Source of the DNA: Romanomermis culicivorax
Lineage: Eukaryota; Nematoda; Enoplea; Mermithida; Mermithidae
Assembly: GCA_963922205.1 (NCBI GenBank)
Contig: CAWUHX010000076.1
Span: 1-64,000, forward strand
Length of the DNA stretch: 64,000 nt
Direction of reading: 5' to 3'
The notes below the pieces were generated by a model. That model worked only from the letters and a program-made list of their open reading frames with translations. It searched no databases and was not told the origin of the DNA. This document shows positions 57,200 through 64,000 of this stretch, piece after piece. Made by a program: the position numbers and the translations under genes. Position 1 is the first letter of the stretch. Each line of letters begins with the position of its first letter.

Positions 57200-57720
57200 C
57201 ACTTCCTTGAACTTGACAGTGATTACAGCTGACGCGTTAGCGACAGCCTTTAATATACTTGGACCACAAAATTAATGTCCCCCCTAGAGCCAAAACGGTA
57301 AGAGCTAGAACAAGGGGGTTTTTTCCATTATTTCGGGCATAAGGGCGAACTATTGGGTACCTGTTATCATTTCGCCTCTATCTGCAAGCGGTGCTTTTTG
57401 AGTCCCAGTTCCACCATGCCCCACAATGAGGATGCCATATCTTATCTTCTTACTTCGGCCTAAGCATCTCGGGGATGCAATCTCAAATGATTTTTTTCAC
57501 TTTTAAAAATATAACCTCCATCCAATTATACCGTGTTCCAAAGTCCCGGGAACCGCAAAATTTGACAATTTTGTTACATGATACCTATGGCTTCAAAAAA
57601 ATAATTCTTTTCAGTGTAATTTTGGCCACGCGGTTACTTTACACACAATGATCTTGAGTGTGGACAAACATATTTCCGCAATTTTTCATGGAAGGGATTT
57701 TCAACCCCGAGAAATTCGAG
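57200..57720 (+). repeat. Dispersed repeat with one minisatellite unit, copy 1
   Basis: Contains CTTGGACCACAAAATTAATG, TAGAGCCAAAACGGTAAGAG, CCTCTATCTGCAAG and CAAAGTCCCGGGAACCGC, then one unit of the array seen at 59738-60440 (GGTTACTTTACACAC ... TTTTCATGGAAGGGATTTTC). It parallels 59070-59735 along its length. Confidence 0.8.
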
Positions 57721-57863
57721 CCGACCCGTTAATCTTACTAGTATTCTGGGTAAATGGTCTGAACGAACGTTTTTCTATACGAACGGCCATGTGGCAATTT
57801 TGGACTGAACGAGCGTTTCTCCATGAGGGAGGATTATGTGCACCTGTGAGCACATAACCAGGT

Positions 57864-58942
57864 ACCGCGCGACGCCGGTTGTCCTATTCATACTAACAAG
57901 CCGTACCGCGCGTTGGCTTGTCATACTTCGCCGCGCGGCGCCCAGCGGCGCCGCTTTTTTACTTTTGGATTTTTCTCTTCTCAAAAAATGTGTATTGCTT
58001 GTCTCGACAAATGCAAAATACGAAAAAAATCGAAAAATAAAAAGCGCAAAAGAAAAATTAAAATCAATCATTCCTGCACGGTGCCGATAGAAGCTTGCAA
58101 AAAGTCTAGTCTAAAGATTTTGTGCTCTTGCTTCAATTTGCTTCTTATTCCAACGATTAATAGCTCTTCAACTGCTCAGAAATATCAATTTATAAAAATT
58201 GATTTTGAAAAATTGAATATATACACATAATAATTCATTCACATATGCACAGGATCTAGATTATATTCACATATATACAGGATCCAGATCTGACCTAGGT
58301 CCGGTCGGACCTGCTGTCTGGGACCCAGATTCAAAGTGTATCCATCTCCTTTCCCTAGTATTCGGGAAATCGGGACGTTCAGGGAATAGAGACTAATGCA
58401 TGTTTCGGGGAATTAGGAAATTTATTCATTATTCGGGGAATCGAGACCTACGGGGAATATGGATTTTCGGACAATTGGAATATTTGCGGAAAAGGGACGT
58501 TGGGGGAATAAAGACAATCGAAATGTGCGAGTACACTTGCTGTAGGAACATGTTTCCACCTACTTTGCATATTCATAATTTTTACACATTAATGTCTTCA
58601 TTGCAAATTGAGTGATCAACTTCTTAGTAAATCTTCATTGAAAATAAAGTAATCAATTTGGTAAAATAATTTGACAAGTGTCAGAATTCAACATTCAAGT
58701 GAAAAATATGATTCAACTACATGTATAGATGTCACAGTATGCAACAATATGTTACAACAACAGTATGCTGCAACTTTAGAACACATAACCTGTTCGAAAA
58801 TTTCGGTTCAATTGCAACTTGATGGCGGCGCCGCAAAAATTACAAAAGCCTATTCATACTTCAAAGGTGGTACCACGCAGTAACGCGCGGCGCCGGCCGG
58901 CGCCGCTTCTTAGTATGGATAGAACAACCGGCGCCGCGCGGT
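57864..58942. mobile_element. Inverted-repeat element with GC-rich hairpin ends
   Basis: ACCGCGCGACGCCGGTTGTC at the left is mirrored near 58900-58942 (GAACAACCGGCGCCGCGCGGT). The arms include ATTCATACTAACAAGC against GCTTCTTAGTATGGAT. Additional GGCGCCGCGC-type palindromes lie just inside both ends. The interior is AT-rich with no gene. Confidence 0.75.
58355..58520 (+). repeat. Degenerate GGGGAATxGAGAC tandem motif
   Basis: Variants of GGGGAATAGAGAC, GGGGAATCGAGACC and GGGGAATAAAGAC recur irregularly every 13-30 bases for about 165 bp. Confidence 0.6.
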
Positions 58943-59069
58943 GAAGTGACAGGGCTTTAATCATACCAATTAAAATGTAACAGACGAATCAATGCGCAAA
59001 AAACCCAGACTGATTAAAATGCAACAGAGTAAACATCCAATAAAGAATATCAATCATAGGTGGCGCGAC

Positions 59070-59735
59070 AGCGTCAACCTATAATATACTTGGCCCCCAA
59101 ATTTCATGCCCCCCCCCCCCCCTAGAGCCAAAACGGACGCATAACAAACAAGTCCTACAAAGTCCATTGATACTGAATACTGACAGCTGTTGAGTAACAA
59201 GAAATTTTTTTGTCCAAAGATTTTCGTTTGTACTCTGAACCGTTTCGTTTGTAAAGTACAAAAAAAAAACACTGCTTGGCCCCCAAATTTCATGCCCCCC
59301 CACCCTAGAGCCAAAACGGTAAGAGCTAGAACCTTCGGATTTTTTGCATAATATTGGGCATAGAGGCAAACTAATGGGGTGCCTTTTGTCATTTTGCCTC
59401 TATCTGCAAGTGGTGCTCGGTGGGCCCCAAAAACAGGTAAAAAACGCACTTTTCAAGGCCCTCCAGTTCCACCACGCCCAGCAATCGGTGTGCCATATCC
59501 AACCTCCATACTCCCGTCTAAGCATCCTTGGGGTGTAATCTCAAATGCGATTTTTTAAAATATGGCTTCAATTCAATTATATGGTTGTCCAAAGTCCCGG
59601 AAAACGCCAGATTCCCCAATTTTGTTATATAATACTTATGGGTTCAAAAAAATAATTTTTTGCAGCATAATGCACTACTAATTTTTTTGCAGTTTCAATT
59701 GAATCTGTAGCCTTATTTGGATTTTTGGGATGCTA
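59070..59735 (+). repeat. Dispersed repeat, copy 2, with an inserted MITE fragment
   Basis: Counterpart of 57200-57620. At 59128-59273 it contains the right part of the 23679-24138 MITE. The words CTTGGCCCCCAAATTTCATG and TAGAGCCAAAACGG occur on both sides of the insert (about 59088 and 59276). Confidence 0.8.
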
Positions 59736-59737
59736 GG

Positions 59738-60440
59738 TTTTTCGACCATTGGGAATTTGATGGACGCGGTCACTTTACACAAAAAATTATCCCGGGTGTA
59801 GACAAGCGTATTTCCGTGATTTTTCAGTGGAGGGAGTTTTCGACCGTGGGGATTCAATAGATGTGGTCACTTTACATAAAAAAATTATCCAATGTGTAAA
59901 CAAGCGTATTTTCGTGATTTTTTGCTGGAAGGGGTTTTCGACCACGAGGAATTAAATAAATGTGATCACTTTACACAAAAAAATATCCCGTGATTAAACA
60001 AGCGTATTTTCGTGATCTTTCAGTGGAAGGGGTTTTTGACCACGGAGAATTTGATGAATGTGATCATCTTACATAAAAGAACTATCATGGGTGTGAACAA
60101 GCGTATTTTTGTGATTTTCTATGGAAGGGGATTGCGACTGCTGGGAATTCAATGAATGCATCACTTTACACAAAAAATTATTCTGGATTTAACCAAGCCT
60201 GTTTTCGTGATTTTTTGTGGAAGGGGTTTTCGACCATTGGGAATTTAATGAATGCGATCACTTTACGCAAAAAAAAATTTTTTCGGGGAGGGGGGGGGGG
60301 TCGATCACTGAGAATTTAATGAATGTGATCACTTTACACACTAATTCATATCGAGTGTAAACAAAGGTATTTCTGCGATTTTTTGGGTTGGAGGATTTTA
60401 GACCATGAGGAATTCAATAGGTATGGTCACCTTTCAGTCT
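59738..60440 (+). repeat. Minisatellite, unit about 98 bp, about 8 units
   Basis: The phrase TTTTCGACCAxxxGGAATT recurs at about 59738, 59836, 59934, 60032, 60130, 60226, 60300 and 60395. Each unit continues with ATGxGGTCACTTTACACAAAA, TATCC, GTAAACAAGCGTATTTTCGT and GGAAGGGG. The unit at 60226-60299 is shortened and ends in a long G-run. Confidence 0.9.
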
Positions 60441-60627
60441 GTTTACAATATTTTTTAAGTGCTATGCAGTTTATACATCTTTTACTTTTGCAAGTGAGAA
60501 TTCGTAGCTTGAAGGTGGTTTTTTATTGTTTTTTTTGACGTGAAGATGACCAAATTTAAAACTTCAATGTGCTTCTATGAAGGTTTTCGTGCATAGTAGA
60601 GGCCCACTAAAAAAGAGGTGAACTAAT

Positions 60628-62039
60628 TTATTAGAAAATGCCTCGATGGGGCAGAAAAAAGGCGAATATACTTGCTTCGACAGTTGCCATGCTAGAAAAG
60701 GAAGTGGACTAGATTTTTGAGAACTTAAGTCAAAGTTGGAAAAAATCCACTTTCATTATATTGGATTTTCGTTCTTTCTCAAAAAAATTTTCTATGTCTG
60801 TGAAAAAGTATATTCTGCAGCTGAGTTCATCAACACACTTTCCAACCAAGCATGTGCATCTCTGAAATTTTTAGGATGGTACAGGCGTGGACTTTGGTGT
60901 TTTGGCATTTTGTGAGACAAAAAATTCACAAAAAGTTGACAAAAAAATTTTTTATAACAAATTTTCCAGTTTCAAAACCCTTGTGGAAGTTTATACCCTA
61001 TGTCCCCTCTCACACATGTTTGCTTCCAACTGTGTTAAACATTTTTACTGAATTTGGTGTCAACAAAAGGAATCAACTGAGGGAAAGTGGCACATAAAAT
61101 CCCATTCAGCTTTTTTAGAAAAAAGAGCTACAGCACAAAGTCTTCTAAGAACTAAATTGATTGTGCAAGATACGTTTCATGCAGGCCTAAATCAGGTGCA
61201 TTTTTGTATGCTTTACCCTGTTCTCCCATTTGCAGATCGGTGCCCAATCACTGTAACCAAATCCCAGTTGCACTAAAGGGGTCTGAGCTCGAGCTCAAGG
61301 TAATCTCGAACAAAAAGGCCACTCGGTTTGATCTCAAGTTCGGTATAATTTGAATGTCATCCGGATCATAACGAGCCCAATGTCGAGAATATACCCAGCT
61401 GGAGGTGTCGGGTTGCACTAAAATGTTCGTATAATTTTCTTATCTCTAAAGCAAATAAATATAAAAATTTCTGCAATTCCCAAACCCGAACTTAAACCTC
61501 AGTTTTAGTTAATCCTGAAGTGAGTATGGCTTGTGCATTGGAAGAAAATAATTTGAACATTGCGATTAGCTCAAACTCAGGATCATCAATTTGATCCCGA
61601 TGTTGAGATTATCCTCATGTTGGGTTAGTGCAACCAATCTCAGGTTCCTTTATAGTTCTGAAAATGACTATAATATGCCTCCCTCACTATTTTTCAGCCA
61701 GTGTGAAAGGCGTGAGTTTTGAATTGGTCGGGAATTAGAATGCTATTGGTTTACCATTTCTTTACACTTGAAGTCAGATGCATATAATTTTCATACAGAA
61801 AAATTTTACTGTAGTTGATGCCAGTTGAAGGACAAAATGCACGATGCTGCAGAATATACTTTTCCACAGACATGGAAAATTTCTTTGAGAAAGAATAAAA
61901 ATCCAATATGAAGAAAGTGAATTTTTTCCAACGTTGACCCAAGTTCTCAAAAATCTAGTCCACTTTTTTTCCTAGCATGGCAACTGTCGAAGCAAGTATA
62001 TTCTCCTTTTTTCTGCCCCATCGGGGCATTTTCTAATAA
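60628..62039. mobile_element. Element with long inverted arms (about 220 bp each)
   Basis: TTATTAGAAAATGCC at 60628 mirrors GGCATTTTCTAATAA ending at 62039. The arms stay complementary through GGGGCAGAAAAAAGG, ATACTTGCTTCGACAGTTGC, CATGCTAGAAAAGG, TCTAGTCCACTT and TATTCTGCAG to about 60850/61830. The spacer of about 1 kb has GTTGCACTAA / TTAGTGCAAC words near 61273 and 61625 that may mark a nested element. No coding region. Confidence 0.85.
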
Positions 62040-62402
62040 TCTAGTTGTGAACTTTTCGGTCTATATTCAAGAATCAAGATTTGATACACATTCCACTGCA
62101 CACTGTTGCATACGTTGGAAGATTCGCAGTGGAAAAAATTGTGAGTGTGTGACGTGTTTTCCAATATTATATACAGTGGTCATTGTTCACCTCGATTCGG
62201 CCAGATGAGGAAAAAGCCAATAAAATGACAGTTGCTAGAAAAAAACAATTATACTCATCATGGGTCAGGGAGAAAAACCCTTGTATTCACACAATTTCCT
62301 CGTGTGTGGCTAACTCTTTCGTGCTTTGGGTTGGTCTAGAATTTTGGAAGAGGTGTGGAAAAATTACGTTAGAAGAATCGAGACAGCTACAGTAAATAAT
62401 GT

Positions 62403-62815
62403 CATACATGTAATTGGGGGGGGGAAGTGCTATGGGAACCCCCCCCCCAGAAATCGTCGACCATATGGCTAGCCATTGGGCGACCCCCCAGGATTTTCCA
62501 ATCCTATGGCTAGCCATATGGTAGCCCTAGGGACCCCCATAGTTTTAGTCGGAAAAATACTGAAAAATGTCAATTTTTGAACAAAAAATGGTCGAAAACG
62601 TCAATTTTCTCGGCGCTTCGCGCCATAAGTACATATTTTATCATTTTTAGATAAAAAATACTACTTTTCAAACCGTTTTTCGGACATTTTTCATGGAAAA
62701 AATCGAATTTTTTTTCCTTCAGGGACCCCTCCCCCCAAAATTTTGGGAATTAATGACCCCCGGCCCCAAAAAAGTGCTCCAACCCCCCAGACCTCGGAGC
62801 TCTATTACATGTATG
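62403..62815 (+). mobile_element. CATACATGTAAT MITE, copy 6 (intact)
   Basis: CATACATGTAAT (62403-62414) and ATTACATGTATG (62804-62815) are perfect inverted ends, flanked by identical 8-bp AATAATGT (62395-62402 and 62816-62823). Body as in copy 3, with the hairpin GGCGCTTCGCGCC near 62613. Confidence 0.95.
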
Positions 62816-64000
62816 AATAATGTGAGTTCAGTATTTTTAAGGCTCGATCAATATGCACGTTGCTCGATGAAGGCCTTCTATAATTTGGTAAGAAAACAAT
62901 CTTGTTAGTTTGCATTTTCCATGCAATTTCTTGTCAAAAGACTGGTGGAGAAAAACCCCAAGTTTTAAACAGACCGAGGACGGTAGTACTGAAGAAATAT
63001 TACCCATTTATCAGGTCATTGAAAAAATAATCAACTTGTCTGATCACTCCAACCCATAAAAAATTTTCTTTAATGACTGGAGTAATAAGCTTACTAATTT
63101 TTCATTGCTGGACTTAATTTGATAGGATCATTGCATCAGATTTCAGAATAAAGGGAGTATATAGTGAGCCTGATGACATATAATACAATCAGGTATAAAA
63201 TAAATCATGTCTGAAATTTTGGAGCAAAAACATCCACAGTCATGGCGTGAACGATTAACAAATCAGACACATTTCTGTCATTATTCTTCCATTAGAATTC
63301 TACAAGATGATTTTATGAAGAAGGGTCAGTTATTTTTTACTGTAATAAGAGGTTAAAACGATTTTGTGGGGAAACTATCTTGGTTGAAATTATTTGTTTC
63401 TTGTAGTTGGAGTGAATCAAACAAATAAGTCTACATAGTATTCAAAGAAAAAAGAAGTAAAAAGAGTGGAAAAGACTAAACACGCATAAATCAAGCGGAC
63501 AAACATTAATTTCTAATGAGAAAAAATAATTGGGTCATTATTTTAGACAAAACTAAAATAAATGATGGAATTGCGAATAAATGAGGAAATGAATTTGATA
63601 AAGCCTGAAGAAACCTCATACATAAAGAAAAACATGCCAAATAGAAAAAATTGATGCGAAACATAAAAATATAATACAAAATAGAAAAATGAAAATCGAT
63701 ATGCGAATTGGAGAAAAGGGAGAGAGTCTTTCTCGTTTAGTCCGTCCAGCCATAAGGAAATATTATGGAGGAAACGTTCAGGCTATTCAGCCAGTAAGCC
63801 ATTGAAATTTCGTTCCATCCGTTCAGTCCATACAGTCCAGTCCAAGAGTTGGAGAAACTTGGTTTCATCCGTTCAGGCCATTCAGTCCATTCAGTTCACA
63901 AAGCCTTCCAGGTCATTGAGCCATTGAGACTCTTGGCCTATAACTTTCACTCATCCGGTCATCACACGTCAGCTAACTTCTATGCTCCCATTCCCTCGTA
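62816..64000. repeat. AT-rich flank ending in CAGTCCATTCAG-type degenerate repeats
   Basis: From 62824 to about 63740 nothing was recognised. From about 63770 to 63950 the words CCATTCAGTCCATTCAG, CCGTTCAG and CCATTGAG recur in a purine/pyrimidine-skewed stretch, a low-order tandem pattern. Confidence 0.5.

Noticed and set aside
1-64000. CRISPR array or prokaryotic mobile system
   Set aside because: No regularly spaced repeats with unique spacers; genes have introns and the tandem arrays are eukaryotic minisatellites.

Overview
This window is animal nuclear DNA. It is AT-rich, has no operons, and carries two intron-rich host genes on the + strand whose introns hold many transposable elements (TEs). 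The TE mix (hAT, PIF/Harbinger, Ty3/gypsy, a tyrosine-recombinase relic, many MITEs) and the short introns (about 55-60 nt) beside introns of 5-14 kb suggest an invertebrate, probably an arthropod. The species cannot be fixed from this sequence alone.

Layout. 1-10100: TE-dominated flank with a broken tyrosine recombinase, dispersed repeats, an element with palindromic GGGTACCC ends, and hAT fragments. 10117-27683: a RIG-I-like RNA helicase (RLR) in at least 14 exons. All 13 inferred junctions keep phase, giving about 856 residues with a DECH helicase and a C-terminal zinc RNA-binding domain. Its introns hold four MITEs of one or more families, a Harbinger relic (16422-18090) and a 4.2-kb hAT element with an exact 8-bp target duplication (21399-25602). 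29712-57054: an ACAD9-like acyl-CoA dehydrogenase in about 17 exons, with a mitochondrial leader at the N-terminus. Its introns hold a hAT element with another element nested in it (31838-33621), a 1.1-kb fold-back element (38200-39302) and a 13.1-kb Ty3/gypsy retrotransposon (42144-55273). 57055-64000: dispersed repeats, a minisatellite, two inverted-repeat elements and a MITE.

Most unusual points. (1) The gypsy element carries about 4.5 kb of extra coding sequence between integrase and its 3' LTR. The first part shows the three motifs of a DEDDy 3'-5' exonuclease. (2) The RLR has a complete helicase plus regulatory domain but too little N-terminal sequence for two CARDs. (3) The ACAD9-like protein appears to have lost the catalytic glutamate at an exon junction, which would fit an assembly-factor role without dehydrogenase activity. 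(4) Several unrelated TE families share short GC-rich hairpins.

The two host genes are head-to-tail and have no evident functional link beyond being neighbours. One is a cytosolic RNA sensor or RNAi-type helicase, the other a mitochondrial complex I assembly factor or dehydrogenase. All exon boundaries were inferred by reading splice signals and frames, not from transcript data.
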